Assembly (NCBI RefSeq): GCF_028993575.1
Contig: NZ_CP118615.1
Coordinates: 6,105,001 to 6,169,000 of the forward strand
Length of the DNA stretch: 64,000 bases
Direction: 5' to 3'
DNA from: Micromonospora cathayae
GTDB lineage: Bacteria > Actinomycetota > Actinomycetes > Mycobacteriales > Micromonosporaceae
Part shown: in pieces, positions 56,806 through 64,000 of the stretch
Layout: each line of letters begins with the position of its first letter
Numbering within the stretch: the first letter of the stretch is position 1
The notes under the pieces: model-generated
The model's input: only the letters and a program-made list of their open reading frames with translations
Told to the model about the DNA's origin: nothing
Databases searched by the model: none
Translations under genes and position numbers: made by a program

Positions 56806-56848
56806 GTGAGAGTCCGTTCGGTGATCGTGACAGCGGTGACGGTGGGCC
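56625..56848. repeat. Long direct repeat, right copy
   Basis: Intact partner of 47817-48039. It spans the divergent promoter region and the first 14 or so codons of the PQQ dehydrogenase gene. Confidence 0.85.
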
Positions 56849-57903
56849 TGGTGGCCGCCGGCGGGGCGGTGCCCACCCCGGCCCAGGCGACGCAGGAAGC
56901 GCCGCAGCCACCTCCGGGCCCCGTGGCCCTCGGCGACTTCGACTTCACCCGGCCGCAGGTCGCGGCGAGCAACCTGACCGTGCCGTGGGGGATGGACTTC
57001 CTGCCCGACGGCTCCGCCCTGGTGGCGCTGCGCAACTCCGGCCAGGTGATCCAGGTACGCCCCGGCCAGGCGCCCACCACCGTCGCCCAGATCGCCGGGG
57101 TGAACGCCACCGGCGAGGGCGGGCTGCTCGGCCTGGCCGTCTCCCCCACGTACGCGCAGGACAGCTACGTCTACGTCTACCTGACCACCGCGACCGACAA
57201 CCGGATCGTCCGGTTCCGGCTCAGCGCACCGCAGACCCAGACGCCGATCCTGACCGGGCTGGCCCGGTCCAGCATCCACAACGGCGGCCGGATCGCCTTC
57301 GGGCCGGACGGCATGCTCTACGCCGGGGTCGGCGACGCCGGACAGACGTCCACCTCGCAGAACCTCGCCAGCCGCAACGGCAAGATCCTGCGCATGCGGC
57401 CGGACGGCACCGTGCCGACCGGCAACCCGTTCGCCAACTCCCTGGTCTACAGCCTCGGCCACCGCAACGTGCAGGGGCTGACCTGGGACGCGCAGGGCCG
57501 GCTGCTGGCCAGCGAGTTCGGCCAGAACACCTGGGACGAGGTCAACGTGATCGTGGCCGGCGGCAACTACGGCTGGCCGACCGTCGAGGGCCGGGCCAAC
57601 GACCCCCGGTTCCGGGACCCGCTGGTGGTCTGGTCGACGTCGCAGGCGTCCCCGAGCGGCGCGGCGGTCGCCGGTAACCGGCTCTACGTGGCCGCGCTGC
57701 GCGGCACCCGGCTGTGGAACGTACCGCTGACCACCTCCGGCGGCGCGGGCACCCCGGTGGCCGAGCTGGTCGGCACGTACGGGCGGCTGCGCACGGTGGA
57801 GTACGGCCCGGACGGCTGGCTCTGGGTGACCACCAGCAACCGGGACGGGCGCGGCAGCCCCGCCGCCACCGACGACCGCATCCTGCGGTTCCCGCCGCGC
57901 TGA
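56806..57903 (+). CDS. Secreted PQQ-dependent sugar dehydrogenase
   Basis: About 365 residues with a signal peptide (MRVRSVIVTAV, cleavage near TPAQA). Start codons TTG 56791, GTG 56794, GTG 56797 and GTG 56806 are all possible; the last gives the most normal signal peptide. The six-bladed propeller of soluble glucose/sorbosone dehydrogenases shows in PWGMDFLPDGSALVALR, GEGGLLGLAVSP, IHNGGRIAFGPDGMLYAGVGDAG (catalytic His region), SLGHRNVQGLTWD and GGNYGWPTVEG. Such enzymes oxidise aldoses using PQQ. It is divergent from the RHS toxin gene. Confidence 0.9.
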   Translation: MRVRSVIVTAVTVGLVAAGGAVPTPAQATQEAPQPPPGPVALGDFDFTRPQVAASNLTVPWGMDFLPDGSALVALRNSGQVIQVRPGQAPTTVAQIAGVNATGEGGLLGLAVSPTYAQDSYVYVYLTTATDNRIVRFRLSAPQTQTPILTGLARSSIHNGGRIAFGPDGMLYAGVGDAGQTSTSQNLASRNGKILRMRPDGTVPTGNPFANSLVYSLGHRNVQGLTWDAQGRLLASEFGQNTWDEVNVIVAGGNYGWPTVEGRANDPRFRDPLVVWSTSQASPSGAAVAGNRLYVAALRGTRLWNVPLTTSGGAGTPVAELVGTYGRLRTVEYGPDGWLWVTTSNRDGRGSPAATDDRILRFPPR

Positions 57904-58060
57904 CCCGGCCCCAGCAGGGCCACCAGGAGGGGCGACCCGCCCGCGCAGGGACCACCTGGGACGGGCGGGCCGCCCGTGGTCTCCACACCGGACGACGTGA
58001 ACCCGACAGACGGAATGTCACAGGCGTGCCGTAACTTGTCGATCACGATCTCCGGGGAGG

Positions 58061-58879
58061 ATGACCGACATGATGGGACCGTCGCACGCGCTGTCCGGCG
58101 CGGCGGTGTGGCTGAGCGGATCGTTGGCGCTGCAACACTTCGCCGACTACGAACAGTCCCCCCTGGCGATCGCGGTCGGCACGGCGGTCTGCGCGGGCGG
58201 CGCGCTCTTCCCGGACCTGGACCTCTCCGGCAAGGTGACCCGCAACCAGGGCGGGGCAACCGTCGCCCGGACGTTCGGCGTCTTCTCGCTCTTCGTCGCC
58301 GAGGTGATCGAGAAGGTGTCGCTCGGCGTCTACTACGCCACCAAACTCAGCAGGGACCCGAAGCGCAACAACGGCCACCGGACGCTGACCCACACCATCC
58401 CGTTCACCGTGCTGGTCGGTTGGGGCACCACCGCGCTGTGCACCGCGTACGGCAAGTGGGCCGTGGTGGGCATCCTGTTCTTCATGATCGGCCTGGCGCT
58501 GCGCGGCCTGTTCGACCGGTGGGCCGAGCGGGCCGGCTGGGTGATCGTCACGCTCACCTCGGCCGCCGCCGCCTGGTACACGTTCGCCAACCTGCCCGGC
58601 GACCGGGGTTACCCGATGATCGGCCTGGCGATGGGGGTGGGCTGCTTCGTGCACATCATCGGCGACATGATCACCAAGGCCGGGGTGCCGATCCTCTGGC
58701 CCATCCCGATCAAACGACGGATGTGGACACCGATCGGCCTGCCCAACAGCATCGCGTTGCGCGCCGGCGGCAAGACCGAGGTGGTGGTGGTCCGCTCGGT
58801 GCTCACCGTGGTCTCCGTGCTGGCCGCGCTCGGCCTGCTCGCCCCCTCGGTGCTGCAACGCTTCAACATCGACGGCTGA
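58061..58879 (+). CDS. DUF457/YdjM-like membrane metal-dependent hydrolase
   Basis: A 272-residue polytopic membrane protein of the DUF457 (YdjM) group, annotated as predicted metal-dependent hydrolases. The early MGPSHALSGAAVWL carries the conserved His, ALFPDLDLSG the conserved Asp pair, HRTLTHTIPF a further His pair and HIIGDMITKAGVPILWP the C-terminal His-Asp. Five to six spans lie between. Substrate unknown. Its end overlaps no gene; the convergent M15 gene ends 10 bases away. Confidence 0.85.
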   Translation: MTDMMGPSHALSGAAVWLSGSLALQHFADYEQSPLAIAVGTAVCAGGALFPDLDLSGKVTRNQGGATVARTFGVFSLFVAEVIEKVSLGVYYATKLSRDPKRNNGHRTLTHTIPFTVLVGWGTTALCTAYGKWAVVGILFFMIGLALRGLFDRWAERAGWVIVTLTSAAAAWYTFANLPGDRGYPMIGLAMGVGCFVHIIGDMITKAGVPILWPIPIKRRMWTPIGLPNSIALRAGGKTEVVVVRSVLTVVSVLAALGLLAPSVLQRFNIDG

Positions 58880-58888
58880 CCGGCCGGC

Positions 58889-59554
58889 TCACCCGGCCGT
58901 GCTGAAGTGCTGGTAGTCCGGGTTGGACCACACCCCGCCCCACGACCAGCCGACCGCCGCGAACGCCCGGACCAGCACCCCGTCCGGCACCGCCATGCCC
59001 GGCCGCTGGTCGCCACGGTCGACGTACCCGGCCCCGGCGGGCGGGAGCACCCGCCCGGCGAACAGGTACGGATTCTCCACCGGGTTGACGTCGATGGCCC
59101 GCCCGTACGCGTGGGTGGACCAGCTCGCCGCCCCTTCGGTGACCGCCCGGCGGCAGTTGAACCCGGAGGTGTTGTCGGCGGCCATCGAGGCGGCGTCGTC
59201 CCCGCCGTAGGCGTCCACCGTCCGCATCGACCGGATCGGGAACCGCTGCCGGTACAGGTCGGCGAAGACCGTCACCACCTCGGCGGCGACCTGCTCGTGC
59301 ACGACCAGGCTGCCGGTGTGGACCTGGCCGGCGAAGTCGACGTGGTCCAGTCGCAGCAGCCGTAGCCGCTCCGGGCCGACCGGGCAGCCCGGCCGCCAGC
59401 TCGCGCCCAGGTCCGCCGTGCTGACCGACCGCACCTCGCTGCGGAACGGCGGCGGCGTGGGCGGTGCGGGCGGTACGGGCGGCGACGGCCGGGGGCAGGC
59501 CGCCAGCACCAGCGTGCACGCCAGTGCCAGCGAGACCCGCCCCCGGTTGGTCAC
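58889..59554 (-). CDS. M15-type D,D-/L,D-carboxypeptidase-like lipoprotein
   Basis: A 221-residue lipoprotein with lipobox VLAAC (Cys at residue 20) and a Pro-rich spacer. The peptidase domain carries FNCRRAVTEGAASWSTHAYGRAIDVNP, where STHxxGxAxD is the zinc-binding signature of M15 peptidases, and the final SNPDYQHF supplies the last His ligand. It would trim peptidoglycan peptides on the outer face of the membrane. GTG start. Confidence 0.9.
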   Translation of the reverse strand: MTNRGRVSLALACTLVLAACPRPSPPVPPAPPTPPPFRSEVRSVSTADLGASWRPGCPVGPERLRLLRLDHVDFAGQVHTGSLVVHEQVAAEVVTVFADLYRQRFPIRSMRTVDAYGGDDAASMAADNTSGFNCRRAVTEGAASWSTHAYGRAIDVNPVENPYLFAGRVLPPAGAGYVDRGDQRPGMAVPDGVLVRAFAAVGWSWGGVWSNPDYQHFSTAG

Positions 59555-59570
59555 CTGTCGAGCCGTCCCC

Positions 59571-61247
59571 CTACGACGCCGGCTTGATGGCGGAGTAGCC
59601 GACCCAGCGGCCGGCGTGGTCGCCGCCGGCCAGCCGGTAGTGCTCGACGCCGTTGAGCACCGCGCGCATGTCGAAGCTGACCGGGTCGCCGGCCACCAGC
59701 CCGGTCGCGCCCGAGACCATCGTGCCGTTGCTGTCGATCGTGTACGAGGTGAGCGACGCCGGCACCACCGTGCCGAGCCGGGGCAGCAGGTAGGTCATCC
59801 CGGCGTTCACCCCGATCGCGAAGCGCGCCCCCCGGGTCTCCTGGAGGTGGTAGCCGGCGAAGGTGCCCGCGCTGATCGCGTACCAGATGCCGCTGCGGCC
59901 ACTGATCCGCAGCCGGTCGGTGCACGGCGCGGTGCTGTTGCGGGTCAGGGTCATCGAACGGCTGCCCAGCGCCGACCCGGTGCTGGAGAACTTGTACGCG
60001 GTGTGCGTACCGGCGGTCATCCGCACGTTGGCCTTGACCCCGATCGGCGGGAAGTCGGTGTAGTAGACGTCGGCGATCCGGGCGAAGTACTCGTCGCCGG
60101 TGATCGCGTAGAGCTGGGTGTGCTGGATGCTGTGCGTGGTGTGGTAGTTACCCGAGTCCTTGGCGTGCAGGAGGCAGTACTTGCTGCGCCACGAACGGTT
60201 GCGGATCGCGGCGTAGACGTCCCGGGCGGTGGTCAGCGCCCCTTGGAGGAGGATCTTGGCGTCGGCGCTGCCGGTCAGCCGCCAGTAGTCCCACAGGCCG
60301 TACGCGGCGAACGTGTGACCGTTGTAGGTGCGGTCCCCGCGCACGATCTCGGGATGCGGGTACTCCTCGAGCCAGAGCAGCCCGTCGACCACCCAGACCC
60401 CCCACGGCTTGCCGGCCACCGGCGGCAGCAGGAACGACGCGAAGGTGGCGTCGGCGGCGGTACGCCAGGCGGAGTTGCCGGTGACCTCGTGCAGCCGGAC
60501 GAAGAGGCTGAGCGCCTGCCCCTGGGCCATGCCCGAATACCACGGGGGGCGGAACAGGTCGTGCACGGCGTGCAGGGCGTAGTTGAAGTCGTACGGGAAG
60601 AACCAGGCGGTGCCCCGCAGCGTGCGACGGTTGACCAGGCGCTCGGCCTGCTTGATCGCCCGCTGGAGGTACTCGACGTTGCCGGTCAGCCGGTGGCTCT
60701 CCAGCAGCGCGATGCCGTACTGGGCCTGGGCCACCGGGTGGTCGTACATCTTGCCACCGGTGATCATCATCCGGACGCCGGAGGTGTCGCGGGTGCCGGT
60801 GTCCTCCAGTGGCAGCGGGCTGCTGCGGTAGTACGGCCGCAGCTCGACCGGCAGGTCCCGGACCGCGAAGTCGTCGTAGCGGAAGCTGAACGGGATGGTC
60901 GAGGAGGGACTGAACTGCCGCCCCTCCCCGGGGGAGGACGACTCCACCTCGGACCGGCGGTCCGGGGTGAGGGCCCGCAGGCGGGACCCGCTGACCCGGG
61001 GCGCCCGGCCGATCAGGTCGTCCGGCAGCGGCGGGCTGAGCTCGTGGCGCGGGTCGATGATCGACCCGGTGGGGGTCACCCACTGTGCCGCCGAGCCGGA
61101 GGGCGCGGCGGCGGCCTGCCCGGCGGCGAGCACCGGTACCGCCCCGGCGACGAGGCCGGTGCCCGCCACCAGACCGGTCCCCAGGACCGACCGGCGGGAC
61201 CAGGCCGGCGAGCGGCCCTCGTCGGGCGTGGTGTCGTCGATCTTCAT
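59571..61247 (-). CDS. Tat-exported D-glucuronyl C5-epimerase-like protein
   Basis: A 558-residue protein. The N terminus has a twin-arginine motif in SRRSVLGTGL (about 18-27) and a hydrophobic stretch ending AAAAP. Residues about 90-400 match the C-terminal domain of glucuronyl C5-epimerases: FSFRYDDFAVRDLP, GIALLESHRLTGN, GTAWFFPYDFNYALHAVHD, GMAQGQALSLFVR and YNGHTFAAYGLWDYWRLT. The last 120 residues form a beta-rich add-on. The family flips C5 of hexuronic acids in polysaccharides, so cell-surface or environmental polysaccharide modification is inferred. ATG with GGGGGAA upstream. Confidence 0.82.
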   Translation of the reverse strand: MKIDDTTPDEGRSPAWSRRSVLGTGLVAGTGLVAGAVPVLAAGQAAAAPSGSAAQWVTPTGSIIDPRHELSPPLPDDLIGRAPRVSGSRLRALTPDRRSEVESSSPGEGRQFSPSSTIPFSFRYDDFAVRDLPVELRPYYRSSPLPLEDTGTRDTSGVRMMITGGKMYDHPVAQAQYGIALLESHRLTGNVEYLQRAIKQAERLVNRRTLRGTAWFFPYDFNYALHAVHDLFRPPWYSGMAQGQALSLFVRLHEVTGNSAWRTAADATFASFLLPPVAGKPWGVWVVDGLLWLEEYPHPEIVRGDRTYNGHTFAAYGLWDYWRLTGSADAKILLQGALTTARDVYAAIRNRSWRSKYCLLHAKDSGNYHTTHSIQHTQLYAITGDEYFARIADVYYTDFPPIGVKANVRMTAGTHTAYKFSSTGSALGSRSMTLTRNSTAPCTDRLRISGRSGIWYAISAGTFAGYHLQETRGARFAIGVNAGMTYLLPRLGTVVPASLTSYTIDSNGTMVSGATGLVAGDPVSFDMRAVLNGVEHYRLAGGDHAGRWVGYSAIKPAS

Positions 61248-61377
61248 TTGTTCCCCCGCGTGAACCGTCTTTATCAGCGTCTCCTTATAGCAGAGCGCGA
61301 TGGACGTCGGCCGCCCCGAACGGGCCCACGCCGCAGACTCCGACCGATCGGCCGGCGGGAACGACGCGCAGGTACGG

Positions 61378-61986
61378 TCAGGCACCCACCCGTTGGGGTG
61401 GCACGGTCAGCCCGTACAGGGTCATCAGCTCCGGGCTGTCCACCCGGCTGCCGTCGGCCACGGTGTCGCAGGCGATGTCGACGATCAGGTCCTTGTGCGC
61501 CAACAGGTACGGCCGGGCACCGACGTCCGCGCTGGCCAGGGTGGCGATGCCGGGCCAGTGCCGGCGGCCGAACAGCATCGGGTAGCCGCGCAGGCCGCCG
61601 TAGGTGGCGCAGACCAGCGCGTCCGGGTACGGCAGCGCGGCGACCCGGCGGACCGCCGCGACGGTGAGACCGGGCATGTCGACCGGCACCACCACGACCG
61701 CCTCGATGGTGTCGTCGGCGAGGGCGGCCAGGCCGGCGCGGATGGACGAGCCGACCCCGGTACCCCAGGCCTGGTTGACCACCACCGTCGCCCCGGCCAG
61801 CTCGGCGGTCCGCCGGACCTCGGCGGCCGCCGCGCCCAGCACCACCACGTTCTGCGTACAGCCCGCCTCGGTGAGCACGTCGATCATCTGATCAACCAGC
61901 GGTCGTTCGCCCAGGTGCAGCAGAGCCTCGGGGCCGCCGATGCGGCGTCCCCCGCCCGCCGCAATGATCATTCCTGCGATCAGCAC
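61378..61986 (-). CDS. MobA-like NTP transferase (molybdenum-cofactor type)
   Basis: About 202 residues. The nucleotide loop AAGGGRRIGGPEALL (about 9-23) begins the protein, followed by the metal-binding VVPVDMPGL (about 101-109) and YGGLRGYPMLFGRRHW. This pattern belongs to MobA/MocA-like nucleotidyltransferases acting in molybdopterin cytosine or guanine dinucleotide formation or in related NDP-sugar chemistry. The GTG at 61986 fits conserved N termini; an upstream GTG at 62061 would add 25 unlikely residues. It follows the DNA polymerase gene on the same strand. Confidence 0.8.
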   Translation of the reverse strand: MLIAGMIIAAGGGRRIGGPEALLHLGERPLVDQMIDVLTEAGCTQNVVVLGAAAAEVRRTAELAGATVVVNQAWGTGVGSSIRAGLAALADDTIEAVVVVPVDMPGLTVAAVRRVAALPYPDALVCATYGGLRGYPMLFGRRHWPGIATLASADVGARPYLLAHKDLIVDIACDTVADGSRVDSPELMTLYGLTVPPQRVGA

Positions 61987-62067
61987 ACCGGGTGCAACGA
62001 GCGCCCCCGCCCGTAGTGTCGGGTAAATCCGGATAATCAACGCAGAGGGAACAGGGTTCACCGGGGG

Positions 62068-63735
62068 TCAGGTGGCGTCGGCGTAACAGTCCACCACGGA
62101 CAGGTCCAGCGGGAACCGGACCGGTGTCGCGCCGAACAGCAGCTCCGCCGCCCGCGCCCCGCAGCGGGTCACCGCCTCGGCCGCCGCGTCGGCCTGGCCG
62201 GCCGGGCAGTGCACGATCACCTCGTCGTGCTGGAAGAAGACCAGCTCCGCGTCGGTGCCGGCCAGCGCCGTCCGCAACGTCGCCAGCAGGGTGGACGCCC
62301 ACTCCGCGGCGGTCGCCTGGATGACGAAGTTACGGGTGAACCGCCCCCGGGACCGGGCCGCCCGCGCCCGGGGCCCCTGCGGGTCGAACCCGCCGTCCAC
62401 GGTCTCCGCGTCCGGGTCGGCGACGCCACCCGGCGGGCAGGTCCGCCCCAACCAGGACCGGACCAGCCCGCCCGCCTCGCCGGTGCGGGCCGCCGCCTCC
62501 ACGTACCCGAACGCGGTCGGATAGTGCTGCCGCAGCACCGCCAGGGCCGGCAGCGCCGACCCACCCGTCTGCCCGTACATCGCGCCGAGCAGGGCCAGCT
62601 TGGCGCGCGCCCGGTCACCGCCGAACGACTCCCGGGCCAACGCGGCGTACAGGTCACCCGCACCACCGGCGGCGGCCAGCCGGGCGTCCCCGGAGACCGC
62701 GGCGAGCACCCGGGGCTCCAGTTGGCCGGCGTCGGCCACCACGAACCGCCAGCCCGGATCGGCCACCACCGCCCGCCGGATCACCTTCGGAATCTGCAAC
62801 GCGCCACCGCCCCGGGTCGCCCACCGGCCGGAGACCACCCCGCCGGGCACGTACTCCGGACGGAACCGGCCGTCGCGCACCCAGGCGTCCCGCCAGGCCC
62901 AACCGTGCGCCGTCCAGATCCGGTACAGCTCCTTGTACTCCAGGACCAGCGGCACCGCCGGATGATCCACCCCGCGCAGCACCCACGACCGGGTGTTCGG
63001 CAGCTCGATGCCGGCGCGGGCGAACGCGCGCAGCAGCTCCGCCGGGGAGTCGGCGTGCAGTTGCCGCAGCCCGAACGCGTCGGCGATCCGGGCCGCCAGC
63101 CCGGCGAGCCGGCGCGGTGGCCCACCCACCGGGGACGCCTCGCCGAGCAGCTCGGTCAGGATCGTGTCGTGCACGTCGGCCCGCCAGGGCAGGCCCACCG
63201 CCGCCATCTCCACCGCGACCAACGCGCCGGCCGACTCGGCGGCCACCAGCAACCGGAACCGGCCGGGATGGGCGGTGCCGGCGATCCGGGCGAGCTGGTC
63301 GGCGTACACCCGGGTCAACGCCTCGATGCCCGGACCGGGCGGCCCGGGCGGCGCGTCGAAGAGCGCGCCCTGGCCGTCACCCGGCGGCGCGGCCGGCCGG
63401 GGCGGCGGGTCCGCCGGCACCGGCGCGCCGGTCAGCCGGGCCCAGGCGGCGGCCAGCGAGCGCGGCTCACCCCACCGGCCGGCGTACCCGAGCAGCAGCG
63501 CCTCGGTCAGCTCCACGTCGTGGCAGCGCTCCACCCGGACCCCGGCGCGCAGCAACGCCGGGTAGAGCGTCGCGCCGGACGCCCACACCCAGCGGGGCCG
63601 GTCGGCGGCCTCCCGGGCGGCGACGGCGGCGGCCAGGTCGGTGGCCGGCTCGGGCGGACCGGCCGGTCGCCCGTCCGGGTGCAGTGGGCAGAGCGCACCC
63701 CCGCCGCCCTCCCCCGCCACCACCGCGACCAGCAC
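62068..63735 (-). CDS. Stand-alone family A DNA polymerase (PolI-like, short)
   Basis: A 555-residue family A polymerase of the type annotated in actinobacteria as bifunctional 3'-5' exonuclease/DNA polymerase. The polymerase half has motif A as VADAGQLEPRVLAAVSGD (about 337-354), motif B as RARAKLALLGAMYGQTGG and motif C as FFQHDEVIVH (about 508-517); the metal-binding Asp residues are present. The N-terminal half is a shortened exonuclease-like domain. No 5'-nuclease domain is present. It is not the replicative PolI (usually about 900 residues); its cellular role is not settled. Confidence 0.88.
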   Translation of the reverse strand: MLVAVVAGEGGGGALCPLHPDGRPAGPPEPATDLAAAVAAREAADRPRWVWASGATLYPALLRAGVRVERCHDVELTEALLLGYAGRWGEPRSLAAAWARLTGAPVPADPPPRPAAPPGDGQGALFDAPPGPPGPGIEALTRVYADQLARIAGTAHPGRFRLLVAAESAGALVAVEMAAVGLPWRADVHDTILTELLGEASPVGGPPRRLAGLAARIADAFGLRQLHADSPAELLRAFARAGIELPNTRSWVLRGVDHPAVPLVLEYKELYRIWTAHGWAWRDAWVRDGRFRPEYVPGGVVSGRWATRGGGALQIPKVIRRAVVADPGWRFVVADAGQLEPRVLAAVSGDARLAAAGGAGDLYAALARESFGGDRARAKLALLGAMYGQTGGSALPALAVLRQHYPTAFGYVEAAARTGEAGGLVRSWLGRTCPPGGVADPDAETVDGGFDPQGPRARAARSRGRFTRNFVIQATAAEWASTLLATLRTALAGTDAELVFFQHDEVIVHCPAGQADAAAEAVTRCGARAAELLFGATPVRFPLDLSVVDCYADAT

Positions 63736-63798
63736 GCCCCCATCCTGCCCCCACCCACCGACACGCCGACGGCGTGCCGGGCAGGTGCCGGCGGAGGA

Positions 63799-64000
63799 TC
63801 AGCAGGTACGCGGCTGCCAGCTCAGCTTGGTCACGTACATGGGCACGTAGAGGTTGCCCTCGCCGGGGGGCGCGCACACCGTGCCGGAGAGGTCCGACCC
63901 GAGGTAGTTGTAGGACCAGGTGAGCTCGGCGTTCCGGGAGGTGCGGTTGTAGTAGTTGAACGCCGGGACGCGACCGGACCAGTCGCTGTCGGTCACCAGG
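63799..64000 (-). CDS. 3' end of a hypothetical, probably secreted protein
   Basis: The last 66 or so codons of a minus-strand gene that runs off the window. The visible part is rich in Tyr, Asn, Ser and Trp with two Cys (GTVCAPPGEGN and the final RTC), typical of a small extracellular beta-rich domain. The start is outside the window. Family not recognised. Confidence 0.6.
   Translation of the reverse strand, partial: LVTDSDWSGRVPAFNYYNRTSRNAELTWSYNYLGSDLSGTVCAPPGEGNLYVPMYVTKLSWQPRTC

Overview
The window is very GC-rich, densely coded DNA, using GTG and TTG starts freely. It carries F420-dependent luciferase-like and LtrA genes, a CvnA/CvnB-type sensor pair, a SARP/AfsR regulator and a CBM2-GH48 cellulase with CebR-type operators. 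Together these point to a filamentous actinomycete, most likely Micromonosporaceae (Micromonospora or a close relative). That placement is inference from gene content; no rRNA or tRNA is present.

Layout. 0-7 kb: a plus-strand operon of an FN3-repeat protein (cut by the window edge), MoxR ATPase, DUF58 protein and a transglutaminase-like membrane protein that lacks its catalytic Cys and His. 7-13.6 kb: META-like lipoprotein, SDR and LLM oxidoreductases, LtrA, YbhB-like protein, PAP2 phosphatase and DUF3159 protein. 13.7-19.4 kb: cellulose module, a secreted CBM2-GH48 cellulase divergent from a GH1 beta-glucosidase, with three CebR/CelR-like boxes between them. 19.4-24.2 kb: sensor kinase plus Roadblock protein (an incomplete conservon) and an FGGY sugar kinase. 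24.3-26.5 kb: a fused anthranilate synthase preceded by a short leader peptide with tandem Trp codons, that is, a trp attenuator. 26.5-29.5 kb: WrbA, GNAT, a small membrane protein and a PRC/DUF2382 protein. 29.6-34 kb: a LpqY-SugABC-like sugar ABC importer. 34-38 kb: DsbA-like protein, RusA-like nuclease, a small conserved protein and an AfsR-type regulator. 38.2-45.2 kb: HAD hydrolase, GH63-like glucosidase, GH133-type debranching enzyme and a GT4 glycosyltransferase, a glycogen/alpha-glucan group.

45.2-56.6 kb is an accessory island with visibly lower GC in its left part: a decayed transposase, then an array of polymorphic-toxin pieces all on the minus strand. Reading in transcription order from the right, these are a 2.3k-residue RHS/FG-GAP toxin with an unidentified C-terminal tip and its SUKH immunity gene, an orphan PD-(D/E)XK nuclease tip plus immunity gene, a lone Imm10-like gene, and an orphan Hint-ADP-ribosyltransferase tip plus immunity gene. 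Two direct repeats mark recombination: a 111-bp near-identical Hint segment shared by the full toxin and the orphan tip, and a ~223-bp diverged copy of the promoter/5' end of the neighbouring PQQ-dehydrogenase gene inside the island.

56.8-64 kb: secreted PQQ-type sugar dehydrogenase, DUF457 membrane hydrolase, M15 peptidase lipoprotein, Tat-exported glucuronyl C5-epimerase-like protein, MobA-like nucleotidyltransferase, a stand-alone family-A DNA polymerase and the 3' end of one more gene.

The genes most likely to act together are the cellulose module (cellobiose release and hydrolysis under one repressor), the ABC importer operon, the glycogen group and the toxin-immunity island.
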